Assembly: GCA_963753075.1 (NCBI GenBank)
Contig: CAVWAR010000017.1
Location: 186,001 to 250,000 of the forward strand
Length of the DNA stretch: 64,000 nucleotides
Direction of reading: 5' to 3'
Source of the DNA: Prado023 sp963753075
GTDB lineage: Bacteria > Actinomycetota > Actinomycetes > S36-B12 > CAIYMF01
The notes under the pieces were generated by a model. The model had not been told where the DNA came from. It ran no database searches and saw only the letters and a program-made list of their open reading frames with translations. A program made the position numbers and the translations under genes. Shown piece after piece: positions 1 through 9,593 of this stretch. The number at the start of each line of letters is the position of its first letter. Position 1 is the first letter of the stretch.

Positions 1-462
1 CTCTACCAGACGATCGCGAACAATGGCGTGCGCCTGAAGCCGCGGCTCATCGACGGGTTCGTCGACGCAGACGGCAGCTTCACCCCGGCCGCGACCGAGC
101 CCGGAACCCAGGTCGTGAGCAAGAAGACCGCGAAGTCCGTCTCCCGGATGCTGGAGAACGTGGTCACCGACGGTACTGGGGCCGTGGCGAAGATCCCCGG
201 CTACCGCGTCGCCGGCAAGACCGGAACCGCTGAGCGTGCTGTCAACGGCGGCTACTCCGGCTACAGCGCCTCGTTCATCGGATACGCCCCCGCAGACGAC
301 CCCGAGATCGTCGTGCAGGTCATGCTCCAGGACCCGAAGAACGGCCACTACGGATCGGTGCTCGGCGGGCCGGTGTTCAACACCACCATGACCTACGCGC
401 TCCAGGAGCTGAAGATCCCGCCGTCGGGCACGACGTCACCCCAGATCCCGACCACCTGGTAG
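1..462 (+). CDS. ftsI: Penicillin-binding protein, FtsI-type transpeptidase (C-terminal part)
   Basis: This is the 3' end of a gene that starts before the window; the reading frame is open from base 1. The product would be the septal class B penicillin-binding protein that cross-links peptidoglycan with FtsW. The visible 153 codons hold the end of the transpeptidase domain, including the third active-site motif KTGT (codons at 217-228) in the context YRVAGKTGTAE. The catalytic Ser and SxN motifs lie outside the window. The position just ahead of murE fits the usual actinobacterial order ftsI-murE. The stop is 5 nt before the murE start, so the two are probably co-transcribed. Confidence 0.9.
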   Translation, partial: LYQTIANNGVRLKPRLIDGFVDADGSFTPAATEPGTQVVSKKTAKSVSRMLENVVTDGTGAVAKIPGYRVAGKTGTAERAVNGGYSGYSASFIGYAPADDPEIVVQVMLQDPKNGHYGSVLGGPVFNTTMTYALQELKIPPSGTTSPQIPTTW

Positions 463-467
463 CCACC

Positions 468-1970
468 GTGATCCGACCGACCGGCGTCGTCGCGAGCGGC
501 GCCGTCCTGCGCGACCTGCTGGGGCTGCCCGCCGGCCCACCGCCGGAGCTGACCGGTGTCACCCTCGACTCGCGTCGAGTGCACCCCGGTGACCTCTACG
601 CGGCACTGCCGGGATTCACCACCCACGGCGCTCGGTTCGCCCCGATGGCTGAGTCGGCGGGCGCCGCGGCGATCCTCACCGACCCTTCCGGGGCGGTGCT
701 CATCGATGAGCAGGGTGGCTCGGGCCTGCCCCTGCTCGTGGTCGATGACCCCCGTGCGGTCCTCGGGTCGGTCTCGGCATGGCTGTACGGACGGCCCGCC
801 GACCAGCTGCGCACCACCGGGATCACCGGGACCAACGGCAAGACCACGACCGCCTACCTGCTCGACGCCGCGTTGCGCGCTGACGGCCGGCGCACCGGCC
901 TGATCGGTACCGTCGCGACGCAGGTCGGAGACGAGGTCCTCCCGGCCACGCGGACCACACCCGAGGCTCCCGACGTGCACGCGCTGTTGGCCCTGATGCA
1001 CCAGCGCGAGGTGTCGGCCGTGACCATGGAGGTCTCCAGCCACGCCCTGGAACTGGGCCGTGTGGACGGGCTGCACTTCGACCTCGGCGTATTCACGAAC
1101 CTCAGCCAGGACCACCTGGACTTCCACGGCGACATGCAGAGCTACTTCGAGGCGAAGTCCGAGCTCTTCACCCCGAAACGCTCCGCAGCCGGCCTGGTCT
1201 GCGTTGATGACCCGTGGGGGCGCTCGTTGGCGGAGGTGGTTGGCATCCCGGTGACGACCTACTCCCTGGCTGGGCCTTCCGACTGGACCGCCCGGGACAT
1301 CGCCCCGGGACCGCAGGGCACGACGCGCTTCATCGCCGTCGGCCCGGGGGGCGAGGTTGCGGCAGGCGTCGGCCTCCCGGGGCTGTTCAACGTGGCCAAC
1401 GCGCTGGCCGCGATCGCCAGCGCGGTGCACCACGGGGTCGACCCGCTCGTCGCAGCCACTGCAGTGCGGGACTGCCCCGGGGTCCCGGGCCGCATGGAGC
1501 GGGTCCGGTCCGAGCAGGACCTCCTGGCAATCGTGGACTACGCCCACACTCCCGACGCCGTCGCCCGGGCGCTGGTGGCGGCCCGCGCGGCCTGCCGGGG
1601 ACGGGTGATCGTCGTGCTGGGCTGCGGTGGCGACCGCGATCGTGACAAGCGCCCGGTGATGGGGGAGGTGGCCGCCGACGGGGCCGATGTCGTCATCATC
1701 ACCGACGACAACCCGCGCGCCGAGGAGCCATCACAGATCAGGGCGGCCATTATGGAGGGCGCCCGCCGCGTCCCCGCGGCTGACCGGGCGGAGCTCCGCG
1801 AGGATGGCGACCGTCGGGTGGCCATCAGGCGGGCGGTGCGCCTGGCCCGGCCCGATGACTGCGTTCTGGTTCTCGGCAAGGGCCACGAGCAGGGACAGGA
1901 GGTGGCCGGCGTGACGACACCGTTCGACGACCGCCTCGTCGTGCGCGAGGCCCTCGAGGAGCTCCGATGA
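468..1970 (+). CDS. murE: UDP-MurNAc-tripeptide synthetase (meso-diaminopimelate adding)
   Basis: MurE adds the third stem-peptide residue to UDP-MurNAc-L-Ala-D-Glu in the cytoplasm, using ATP. The 500-aa length is normal. The ATP-binding loop GTNGKTTT is at residues 121-128, and the Mur ligase middle and C-terminal domains follow. The motif DNPR at about residues 414-417 is the known signature for meso-diaminopimelate rather than L-lysine, so an A1gamma-type wall is inferred. The start is GTG, five bases after the ftsI stop. The 3' end overlaps murF by ATGA. Confidence 0.96.
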   Translation: MIRPTGVVASGAVLRDLLGLPAGPPPELTGVTLDSRRVHPGDLYAALPGFTTHGARFAPMAESAGAAAILTDPSGAVLIDEQGGSGLPLLVVDDPRAVLGSVSAWLYGRPADQLRTTGITGTNGKTTTAYLLDAALRADGRRTGLIGTVATQVGDEVLPATRTTPEAPDVHALLALMHQREVSAVTMEVSSHALELGRVDGLHFDLGVFTNLSQDHLDFHGDMQSYFEAKSELFTPKRSAAGLVCVDDPWGRSLAEVVGIPVTTYSLAGPSDWTARDIAPGPQGTTRFIAVGPGGEVAAGVGLPGLFNVANALAAIASAVHHGVDPLVAATAVRDCPGVPGRMERVRSEQDLLAIVDYAHTPDAVARALVAARAACRGRVIVVLGCGGDRDRDKRPVMGEVAADGADVVIITDDNPRAEEPSQIRAAIMEGARRVPAADRAELREDGDRRVAIRRAVRLARPDDCVLVLGKGHEQGQEVAGVTTPFDDRLVVREALEELR

Positions 1971-3352
1971 TCGAGATGGACGTCGCAGCTGTCGCCGCTG
2001 CGGTGGGCGGAACGCTCGTCGACTGCCCGGACCCCGGCACGGCAGTCACCGGTGCGGTGGCTGACTCTCGGCTGGCCGCGGCTGGCGACCTGTACGTGGC
2101 CATCGTGGGGGAGCGGGTCGACGGGCACGACTTCGCAGCCGCGGCCCACGCATCCGGTGCAGTGGTCACACTCGGGTCCCGCCCGACCGGCGGGCCGACG
2201 ATCGTGGTGGCCGACGACCCCGTCGACGCACTGGGGCGGCTGGCCAGGCACGTGCTGGGCCAGCTGCCGGACGCGCGGGTGGTCGCGATCACCGGGTCGT
2301 CGGGCAAGACCACGACCAAGGACCTCATCGCCACGTTGCTCGAGGACATCGGTCCGACCGTGGCACCGGCCGGCTCGTTCAATACCGAGGTTGGCCTGCC
2401 GCTGACCATCCTGCGCGCGACCGAGGAGACGCGGTTCCTCGTCCTAGAGATGGGTGCCCGCGGGATCGGCCACGTGGCGGAGCTGTGCGCCATCGCCCCG
2501 CCCGACGTCAGCGTGGCGCTGAACGTGGGCTCCGCCCATCTCGGCGAGTTCGGCGGCCGGGAGGCGATCGGTCGGGCCAAGTCGGAGATCATCGAGGCGC
2601 TGGAGCCCGACGGCCTGGCCGTGCTGAACGCCGATGATCCGATCGTTGCCGGCATGGCCGCGCGATCGGCGGCACCGGTGGTGACCTTCGGGGCAGGTCC
2701 GGCAGCCGACGTGCGTGCGGTTGGGCTCACCCTGGACGGCACCGCCCGGGCGTCCTTCACGTTGCACACGCCGGCCGGGGATGCCGACGTGCACATGGGC
2801 ATGGTCGGCGAGCACATGGCCAGCAACGGCTGCGCGGCGGCCTCAGTGGCCCTGCACTTCGGCATGACCCCGGCACGCGCAGCCGAGCTGATCGGCACCG
2901 CCCAACCCCGCAGCCGGTGGCGGATGGAGGTCACCACGACCCCGCGCGGGGTCACGGTCGTCAACGACTCCTACAACGCCAACCCGGAGTCCATGCGTGC
3001 GGCGCTTCGCTCGCTGGCAGCGATGAGCAGCCACGGCCACACGATCGCGGTCCTCGGCGAGATGCGCGAGCTCGGCGACGACTCGATCGCCGAGCACGAC
3101 GCCGTGGGGCGGCTGGCCGTCCGGCTGGACATCGCCAAGACGATCGCGGTCGGCCAGGGGGCGCGGGCGCTCTACCTCGGGGCTGCCCAGGAGGGGTCGT
3201 GGAACGACGAGGCGGTGTTCGTCCCCGACGTGGACGCTGCGATCGAACTGCTGCGTGGCCTGGTGCAGCCCGGTGATGTCGTGCTCGTGAAGGCATCGCG
3301 ATCCATCGGCCTCGAGGCCGTCGCCGACGCGCTTCTGGAGGGCCCCACATGA
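1967..3352 (+). CDS. murF: UDP-MurNAc-tripeptide--D-Ala-D-Ala ligase
   Basis: MurF attaches D-Ala-D-Ala to the UDP-MurNAc-tripeptide, the last cytoplasmic step of the stem peptide. The 461-aa protein has the three-domain Mur ligase layout. Its ATP loop reads TGSSGKTTTKD and the later motif VNDSYNANPESM is characteristic of MurF. The start codon overlaps the murE stop as ATGA, and the stop overlaps the mraY start in the same way, which implies translational coupling along the operon. Confidence 0.96.
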   Translation: MIEMDVAAVAAAVGGTLVDCPDPGTAVTGAVADSRLAAAGDLYVAIVGERVDGHDFAAAAHASGAVVTLGSRPTGGPTIVVADDPVDALGRLARHVLGQLPDARVVAITGSSGKTTTKDLIATLLEDIGPTVAPAGSFNTEVGLPLTILRATEETRFLVLEMGARGIGHVAELCAIAPPDVSVALNVGSAHLGEFGGREAIGRAKSEIIEALEPDGLAVLNADDPIVAGMAARSAAPVVTFGAGPAADVRAVGLTLDGTARASFTLHTPAGDADVHMGMVGEHMASNGCAAASVALHFGMTPARAAELIGTAQPRSRWRMEVTTTPRGVTVVNDSYNANPESMRAALRSLAAMSSHGHTIAVLGEMRELGDDSIAEHDAVGRLAVRLDIAKTIAVGQGARALYLGAAQEGSWNDEAVFVPDVDAAIELLRGLVQPGDVVLVKASRSIGLEAVADALLEGPT

Positions 3353-4413
3353 TCCTCATCGTCCTGAGCGGCATGTTCGCCCTGGGCATCGCACTCTTCG
3401 GGACCCCGCTGCTCATCAGGCTGCTCTCGCGCCGCGACCTGGCGCAGTCCATCCGGGAGTCCGGTGACGGCATCGTCTACCCCGAGCACAGCGGCAAGCG
3501 GGGCACCCCGTCCATGGGGGGCCTGGCTATCGTGAGTGCGGTCGTCCTGGGGTATGGCTCCGCCCACCTGCTGAGGTGGACCCCGCCGACGGTCTCGGGC
3601 CTGCTCGCGATGTACCTGATGGTCGGGCTGTCGCTGGTGGGCTTCGCCGACGACTACCTGAAGGTCTTCAAGTCGCGCAGCGGGGGGATCCGGGCCCGGA
3701 CGAAGCTGCTGGGCCAGGCGGCTGTGGCCCTGAGCTTCGCGTACTTGGCCACCCGGTTCCCGGACGATGACGGCATCACACCGGCCTCCCAGGCGATCTC
3801 CACGGTCCGGGACGCGCCATGGCTCCTGCCGATGGGACTGTTCCTGCTGTGGATCTGGTTCCTGGTCACGGCGATCACCAACGGGGTCAACCTCACCGAC
3901 GGGCTCGACGGACTCGCAGCCGGCGCATCTGTGCTCACGTTCGGCGGGTTCACGCTCATCGGGGTCTGGCAGTACAACCAGAGCTGCTCGTTCCTGGCCA
4001 CCTCGGGGTGCTACACCGTGCGGGACCCCTTGGACCTGGCCGCGTTCGCGGTCGCCTGCGCCGGGGCCTGCTTCGGGTTCCTGTGGTGGAACACCAGCCC
4101 GGCGCGGATCTTCATGGGTGACACCGGCAGCCTGGCCCTCGGTGGTGCGATGGCGGCCCTGGCCATCATGAGCCGCACCGAGTTCCTGTTCCTGCTGCTC
4201 GGTGGCCTGTTCGTGATCGTCACCCTGTCGGTGATCGCCCAAGTGGGGTCGTTCAAGCTGACCGGCAAACGGGTGCTGCGGATGGCCCCGCTGCACCACC
4301 ACTTCGAGATGCTCGGGTGGCTGGAGATCACGATCGTCGTGCGCTTCTGGCTGATCCAGGGCCTGTTCGTGGCCGGCGGTCTGGCCCTGTTCTACGCCGA
4401 GTGGGTGCGCTGA
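3349..4413 (+). CDS. mraY: Phospho-MurNAc-pentapeptide transferase
   Basis: This membrane enzyme transfers phospho-MurNAc-pentapeptide to undecaprenyl phosphate, making lipid I. The 354-aa protein is strongly hydrophobic with about ten membrane segments. Family motifs are present in order: FADDYLK, NLTDGLDGLA (catalytic and Mg-binding aspartates) and the cytoplasmic loop APLHHHFEMLGW. It is coupled to murF by ATGA and to murD by a one-base TGATG overlap. Confidence 0.97.
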   Translation: MILIVLSGMFALGIALFGTPLLIRLLSRRDLAQSIRESGDGIVYPEHSGKRGTPSMGGLAIVSAVVLGYGSAHLLRWTPPTVSGLLAMYLMVGLSLVGFADDYLKVFKSRSGGIRARTKLLGQAAVALSFAYLATRFPDDDGITPASQAISTVRDAPWLLPMGLFLLWIWFLVTAITNGVNLTDGLDGLAAGASVLTFGGFTLIGVWQYNQSCSFLATSGCYTVRDPLDLAAFAVACAGACFGFLWWNTSPARIFMGDTGSLALGGAMAALAIMSRTEFLFLLLGGLFVIVTLSVIAQVGSFKLTGKRVLRMAPLHHHFEMLGWLEITIVVRFWLIQGLFVAGGLALFYAEWVR

Positions 4414-5861
4414 TGGTGCCGGACCTGACTCGGGAGTCCGACTGGACTGGGATCCACGTGGCGGTGGCGGGCATCGGCATCGCCGGCTTCGCCGCCGCCG
4501 ATGCCCTGCTCGGGCTGGGCGCCCGCGTGACGGCCGTGGACGCGGCCGACGGGACCGCCCAGAAGGACCGGGCAGCAGTCCTCGACCTGCTCGGCGCCGT
4601 GGTCCGCCTCGGAGACGGTGACACCCTGCCCGCGGGCGTGGACGTGCTCGTCGTGTCACCGGGGCTCAGCCCACTGTCGCCCATCATCGCGGCCGCCCAG
4701 TCCGCGGGCGTGCCGGTCTGGGGTGAGCTCGAGCTCGCCTGGCGACTGCGCCTGCCGTCGGGGGCCGCGCCCTGGCTGGTGATCACCGGGACCAACGGGA
4801 AGACGACCACGACGCTCATGCTGGCGGCGATGCTGCGTGCGGCTGGCCTGCGCACGGTCGCCGCGGGCAACATCGGGGTCTCGATGGTCGAGGTGGTGAT
4901 GGCCGAGGCGACCCCCGAGGGCCAGCTGGACGTGATCGCCGTCGAGGTCGGCGCCCCGCAGCTCCCGTTCCTGCACTCGATGAGCCCGCAGGCCTCGGTG
5001 TGCCTGAACATCGCGGAGGACCACGTCGACCTGTTCGGCTCCTTCGACGCCTACGTCGCGGCCAAGGCGCGGATCTACTCCCGGACCCAGGTGGCGGCGG
5101 TCTACAACGCCGCCGACGAGGTGACCCTGCGCATGGTCGAGGACGCCGACGTCATCGAGGGCTGCCGGGCTATCGGGTTCACCTTGGGGGTCCCGGACAT
5201 CAGCATGCTCGGCGTGGTCGAGGACATCCTCGTCGATCGCGCCTTCGTGGCCAACCGGGCGCAGGCCGCCCAGGAGCTGGCCTCGGTCGGCGATGTGCGG
5301 CCGGCTGCCCCCCACAACGTGGCCAATGCACTGGCGGCCTCGGCGCTGGCCCGGGCCCATGGGGTCCCGGCCGCCGCGGTGCGCGCCGGGTTGGCGGCCT
5401 TCGAGCCGGCGGGACACCGGATCTCCGACGTGGGCACGGTCGACGGCGTCCGCTACATCGACGACTCCAAGGCGACCAACTGCCATGCTGCGCAGACCTC
5501 CCTGATGGCATATGACCGGGTTGTCTGGATTGCCGGGGGACTGGCCAAGGGGCAGTCCTTCGACGAGCTCGTGCAGGCCACGGCCGGCCAGATGTCAGGC
5601 GTGGTGCTGCTGGGCCAGGACCGCGGTGTCATCGCCGAGGCGATCGCGCGACACGCCCCCGATCTGCCGATCGTCGAGGTGTCGCGCACCGACACTGGAG
5701 CCATGACAGATGTCGTGGAAGCTGCCGCGGCAATGGCAGGCCCGGGCGACACCGTCCTGCTGGCCCCGGGATGCGCGTCGTGGGACATGTTCCGCGACTA
5801 TGCGCAACGGGGTGACATGTTCGCCGGGGCCGTGCAGACGTTGGCGCAGGAGGGCATGTGA
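4413..5861 (+). CDS. murD: UDP-MurNAc-L-Ala--D-Glu ligase
   Basis: MurD adds D-glutamate to UDP-MurNAc-L-alanine. The chosen ATG at 4413 overlaps the mraY stop (TGATG) and gives 482 residues beginning MVPDLTRES. An in-frame extension further upstream would run inside mraY and lacks homology. A Rossmann-like N-terminus (VAVAGIGIAGFAAADAL) is followed by the ATP loop GTNGKTTTT and the C-terminal motif YIDDSKATN. Its order in the operon, after mraY although it acts earlier in the pathway, is the standard arrangement. Confidence 0.96.
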   Translation: MVPDLTRESDWTGIHVAVAGIGIAGFAAADALLGLGARVTAVDAADGTAQKDRAAVLDLLGAVVRLGDGDTLPAGVDVLVVSPGLSPLSPIIAAAQSAGVPVWGELELAWRLRLPSGAAPWLVITGTNGKTTTTLMLAAMLRAAGLRTVAAGNIGVSMVEVVMAEATPEGQLDVIAVEVGAPQLPFLHSMSPQASVCLNIAEDHVDLFGSFDAYVAAKARIYSRTQVAAVYNAADEVTLRMVEDADVIEGCRAIGFTLGVPDISMLGVVEDILVDRAFVANRAQAAQELASVGDVRPAAPHNVANALAASALARAHGVPAAAVRAGLAAFEPAGHRISDVGTVDGVRYIDDSKATNCHAAQTSLMAYDRVVWIAGGLAKGQSFDELVQATAGQMSGVVLLGQDRGVIAEAIARHAPDLPIVEVSRTDTGAMTDVVEAAAAMAGPGDTVLLAPGCASWDMFRDYAQRGDMFAGAVQTLAQEGM

Positions 5862-7087
5862 GTCACACCCGGACCCCGCGAACCAGGTCCGAGGATCCCC
5901 GCGACCCCAGAACCGGCGAACCGAGCTGGCGGGATCGGCTCAACCAGCACCCGATGGCTCCCTATCACCTGATCCTTGGTGCGACGATGCTCCTGCTCGT
6001 GCTGGGGCTCGTGATGGTCCTGAGCTCCTCGAGCATCGAGTCCTACGACATCTACGGCTCTGCCTTCACCCTGTTCATCCGGCAGGCGCTGTTCGCAGCC
6101 ATCGGCGTCGCGGCGCTGTTCTTCATCTCGCGGATGCCGATCCCGCTCATCCGCCGGCTGGCGCTGGCGTTCCTGGTGGTCAGCTTCGTCCTGCTGGTGC
6201 TGACGTTCGTGCCGGGAATCGGAACGGGCGTCAACGGCCAGCAGAACTGGATCAGACTCGTCGGGCCATTCCGCCTGCAACCCTCGGAGTTCGCCAAGCT
6301 GGCGCTCATCCTGTGGTCAGCAGACCTGTTCGCACGCAGGGAGCCCTGGTTGCACCAATGGCGCTCCCTGATGCTGCCCTTCGCCCCGGTCGCCGCGGCC
6401 TTCGTGGCCCTGATCGTCCTCCAGGGCGACCTGGGAACAGCCATCATCATGTCGATCATCGTCGCCAGCCTGATGTTCGTCATCGGGGCGCCGATGCGGA
6501 TCTTCGCCGTACTCGGGGTGGTGGGGTTGGCCGGCATCGCCGCGCTGTCGCTGACCGTGGGATACCGCATGCGTCGGTTCACGGCCTGGCTGAATCCCGA
6601 GGCCGACCTCGACGGAGCGGGCTGGCAGCTCACCCAGGGCAAGTACGCACTCGGGACCGGTGGCTGGTGGGGAGTCGGGCTGGGTGGCAGCAGGGAGAAG
6701 TGGGGCGCCCTGCCCGAGGCCCACACGGACTTCATCTTCCCGGTGATCGGTGAGGAGCTGGGCCTCTTCGGTGCGCTCACTGTGCTCGGCCTGTTCGCCG
6801 CCATCACCATCTTCGCCCTGCGGATGGCGATCCGGACCAGTGACGCCTTCGTCCGCATCGCCTGCACCGGCATCATCGCGTGGCTCGTCGGCCAGGCGCT
6901 GGTGAACCTCGGGGCGGTTCTGCAGCTGCTGCCGATCACCGGCGTCCCGCTGCCCTTCGTGTCCTACGGTGGTTCGTCGCTGCTGCCATCCCTGATGGCC
7001 ATCGGGGTCCTGCTGGCCTTCGCGCGCCAGGAGGCGCGGCGCTCCCGGTCCGTGGCTGTTCAACCGACGTCACCCTCGGAGGTCTGA
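5858..7087 (+). CDS. ftsW: SEDS-family peptidoglycan glycosyltransferase FtsW
   Basis: FtsW polymerises lipid II into glycan strands at the septum together with FtsI. The 409-aa protein has a basic, proline-rich cytoplasmic N-terminus of about 35 residues followed by about ten membrane helices. SEDS hallmarks are visible, including LQPSEFAKLALILW, the long periplasmic loop around residues 245-300 with HTDFIFPVIGEELG, and PLPFVSYGGSS near the end. The GTG start overlaps the murD stop as GTGA. FtsW rather than RodA is favoured by the location inside the division cluster. Confidence 0.94.
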   Translation: MSHTRTPRTRSEDPRDPRTGEPSWRDRLNQHPMAPYHLILGATMLLLVLGLVMVLSSSSIESYDIYGSAFTLFIRQALFAAIGVAALFFISRMPIPLIRRLALAFLVVSFVLLVLTFVPGIGTGVNGQQNWIRLVGPFRLQPSEFAKLALILWSADLFARREPWLHQWRSLMLPFAPVAAAFVALIVLQGDLGTAIIMSIIVASLMFVIGAPMRIFAVLGVVGLAGIAALSLTVGYRMRRFTAWLNPEADLDGAGWQLTQGKYALGTGGWWGVGLGGSREKWGALPEAHTDFIFPVIGEELGLFGALTVLGLFAAITIFALRMAIRTSDAFVRIACTGIIAWLVGQALVNLGAVLQLLPITGVPLPFVSYGGSSLLPSLMAIGVLLAFARQEARRSRSVAVQPTSPSEV

Positions 7088-7090
7088 GCC

Positions 7091-8188
7091 GTGCATGTCG
7101 TCCTGGCTGGCGGGGGCACGGCCGGGCACATCGAGCCGGCCCTGAACCTCGCCGACGCCCTGCGCCGGCGCGACGCCGGCGTCGGGATCACCGCCCTGGG
7201 CACCGAGAAGGGGCTCGAGGGGCGGCTGGTCCCCGACCGGGGCTACGACCTTCGGATGATCCCGCCCGTCCCGCTGCCCCGGCGGCCATCAGGGGAGCTG
7301 CTCACCCTTCCGGGACGGGTCCGCCAGGCCCTTCGGGAGACGCAATCCATCCTCGCCGACGTGCAGGCCGACGTCGTCGTGGGCTTCGGTGGCTACGTCG
7401 CCCTTCCGGCCTATCTGGCAGCTCGCCGGACCAGGACCCCACTGGTGATCCACGAGGCCAACGCGCGCCCGGGCCTGGCCAACCGGGTCGGTGCCCGGTT
7501 CACCCCGGACGTCGCCGAGGCTGTCGCCGGTACCCTGCCCGGCGGTGTGCGGATCGGTATCCCATTGCGCCGATCGATCTCCACCCTGGACCGGGGCGCG
7601 TCGCGTGCGGAGGCCCGGGCCGCCCTGATGCTGGACCCGGAGCGTCCAGTGCTGCTTGTCTTCGGCGGCTCGCAGGGTGCCCAACGGATCAACGCGGCTG
7701 TGTCGGCGGCCCTGCCCGGCCTGCTCGACCTCGGCGTCCAGGTGCTGCACTCCGTGGGCCGGGGCAACATCGACGCGGTCACCGACTCGGCACCGGGCTA
7801 CCACCCTGTCGCGTACCTGGACCGGATGGACCTGGCCTACGCCGCCGCTGACCTCGTCGTCAGCCGGAGCGGGGCGATGACCTGCGCGGAGCTGGCAGCC
7901 GTGGGACTGCCGGCCATCTACGTCCCGTTCCCGATCGGCAACGGCGAGCAGCGACTCAACGCCCTGCCCGTGGTCAACGCCGGCGGCGGGCTGCTGGTCG
8001 CTGATGAGGACCTCGACGGCCCGACCCTGCTCGCCGACGTGTCGGCCCTGGTGGTCGATCCGGAACGGCTGGCGCGGATGGGGTCCAGTGCGGCTGAGCA
8101 CGGGATCCGCGACGCGGACGAGCGGCTCGCAGACATGGTCATCGGGGCCTGCGGCCGCGCCGCCGGCCGCAGGGCGAGGAGAGGGTGA
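7091..8188 (+). CDS. murG: UDP-GlcNAc--MurNAc-pentapeptide-lipid GlcNAc transferase
   Basis: MurG converts lipid I to lipid II at the inner face of the membrane. The 365-aa GT-B fold protein starts with the glycine-rich loop LAGGGTAGHIEPAL, and the C-terminal half holds the UDP-GlcNAc site around FGGSQGAQRIN and SRSGAMTCAEL. The GTG start lies three bases after the ftsW stop. The next gene, murC, starts one base after its stop. Confidence 0.96.
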   Translation: MHVVLAGGGTAGHIEPALNLADALRRRDAGVGITALGTEKGLEGRLVPDRGYDLRMIPPVPLPRRPSGELLTLPGRVRQALRETQSILADVQADVVVGFGGYVALPAYLAARRTRTPLVIHEANARPGLANRVGARFTPDVAEAVAGTLPGGVRIGIPLRRSISTLDRGASRAEARAALMLDPERPVLLVFGGSQGAQRINAAVSAALPGLLDLGVQVLHSVGRGNIDAVTDSAPGYHPVAYLDRMDLAYAAADLVVSRSGAMTCAELAAVGLPAIYVPFPIGNGEQRLNALPVVNAGGGLLVADEDLDGPTLLADVSALVVDPERLARMGSSAAEHGIRDADERLADMVIGACGRAAGRRARRG

Positions 8189-8189
8189 T

Positions 8190-9593
8190 ATGACCGACTT
8201 GACCGGCCCCGTGCACATCGTGGGCATCGGTGGGGCGGGCATGTCCGGGATCGCCCGGATCCTCGTCTCCCGGGGGGTGACCGTCTCGGGCAGCGACGCC
8301 AAGGAGTCCAAGCGGCTGGTGGGGCTGCGGGCGCTCGGGGTCGATGCCCGCGTCGGCCACGATCCGGAGAATGTGCGGGGCGCGGCGGTGGTCGTGATCT
8401 CGACGGCGATCCGCCCGACGAATCCGGAGGTCGTCGCCGCCGAGGCGATCGGCATCCCGGTGGTGTCGCGTGCCAACGCGTTGGCCTCGGTGATGGCGGG
8501 CAGCCGGGGGGTGGCCGTCGCCGGGACGCACGGGAAGACGACCACCACCTCCATGCTCACGATCGCCATCCAGAACTGCGGCGCAGATCCATCCTTCGCG
8601 ATCGGCAGCGAGCTCAACGACTCCGGCGCCAACGCCCATCAGGGTGCCGGGGACCTCTTCATCGTCGAGGCTGACGAGTCCGATGGCTCATTCCTGATGC
8701 TGCCCGCGCAGGCGGGGATCGTCACCAATGTCGAACCCGACCACCTGGACCACTGGGGCACGTTCGAGGCCATCGAGGCTGGCTTCGTCGAGTTCGCCGA
8801 GGGTATCGGCGCCGCCGGCGGCTTCGTGGTGCTGTGCGCCGACGATCCCGGATCGGCGCGAACGGCTGCCCAGGCCCGGGCACGTGGGGTGGACGTGCGC
8901 ACCTACGGGGTGGATCCCGGCGCCGACTACGTGCTGTCCGAGGTCACCACCTCGGCATCCGGATCCGGAGCGCTCGTCACCCGGGCCGATGGGGACCCGA
9001 TCGGACGGCTGACCCTGCAGATGCACGGGACCCACAACGTCCTCAACGCCACCGCGGCCCTGCTCACCGGGATCGGCCTGGGCCTGCCGATCGACGGCCT
9101 GCTCGAGGGGCTCTCGCAGTTCACCGGGACCCGACGGCGCTTCGACCTCAAGGGTGAGGTCGCGGGTGTGCGCGTGTTCGACGACTACGCCCACCACCCC
9201 ACCGAGATCGCAGCCACGCTGCGCGCCGCACGTGACGTCGTGGGGGAGGGGCGGCTGGTGGTGGCGTTCCAGGCGCACCACTACTACCGGACGGCCATGT
9301 TCGTGGAGGAGTTCGGCGAGGCGCTCGGCCTGGCCGACCAGGTCATCGTCCTCGAGGTGTTCGCACCGGGCGAGGATCCCATCCCTGGCGCCAGTGGGCA
9401 GTCCATGGCCAGCCATGTGCCGCTGCCCGCCGACCAGGTGCTCTTCGAGCCGTCCTGGTCTGCTGTCGCCGGCCACTTGGCCGATCGGGCCCGTCCGGGG
9501 GACATCGTCATGACACTCGGGGCCGGGGACATCGTCCTGCTCGGGTCCGAGGTGCTCGAGCTGCTCGCCGAACGACAGGGGGACCACCCATGA
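8190..9593 (+). CDS. murC: UDP-MurNAc--L-alanine ligase
   Basis: MurC makes the first peptide addition to UDP-MurNAc. The ATG at 8190 gives 467 residues beginning MTDLTGPVHIVGIGGAGMSG, with the dinucleotide-like motif expected at the N-terminus; a longer in-frame start lies inside murG and is unlikely. The ATP loop is GTHGKTTTTSM and the later motif DDYAHHPTEI is diagnostic for MurC. A separate murB is not seen between murC and ftsQ, as is common in actinobacteria. It overlaps ftsQ by ATGA. Confidence 0.96.
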   Translation: MTDLTGPVHIVGIGGAGMSGIARILVSRGVTVSGSDAKESKRLVGLRALGVDARVGHDPENVRGAAVVVISTAIRPTNPEVVAAEAIGIPVVSRANALASVMAGSRGVAVAGTHGKTTTTSMLTIAIQNCGADPSFAIGSELNDSGANAHQGAGDLFIVEADESDGSFLMLPAQAGIVTNVEPDHLDHWGTFEAIEAGFVEFAEGIGAAGGFVVLCADDPGSARTAAQARARGVDVRTYGVDPGADYVLSEVTTSASGSGALVTRADGDPIGRLTLQMHGTHNVLNATAALLTGIGLGLPIDGLLEGLSQFTGTRRRFDLKGEVAGVRVFDDYAHHPTEIAATLRAARDVVGEGRLVVAFQAHHYYRTAMFVEEFGEALGLADQVIVLEVFAPGEDPIPGASGQSMASHVPLPADQVLFEPSWSAVAGHLADRARPGDIVMTLGAGDIVLLGSEVLELLAERQGDHP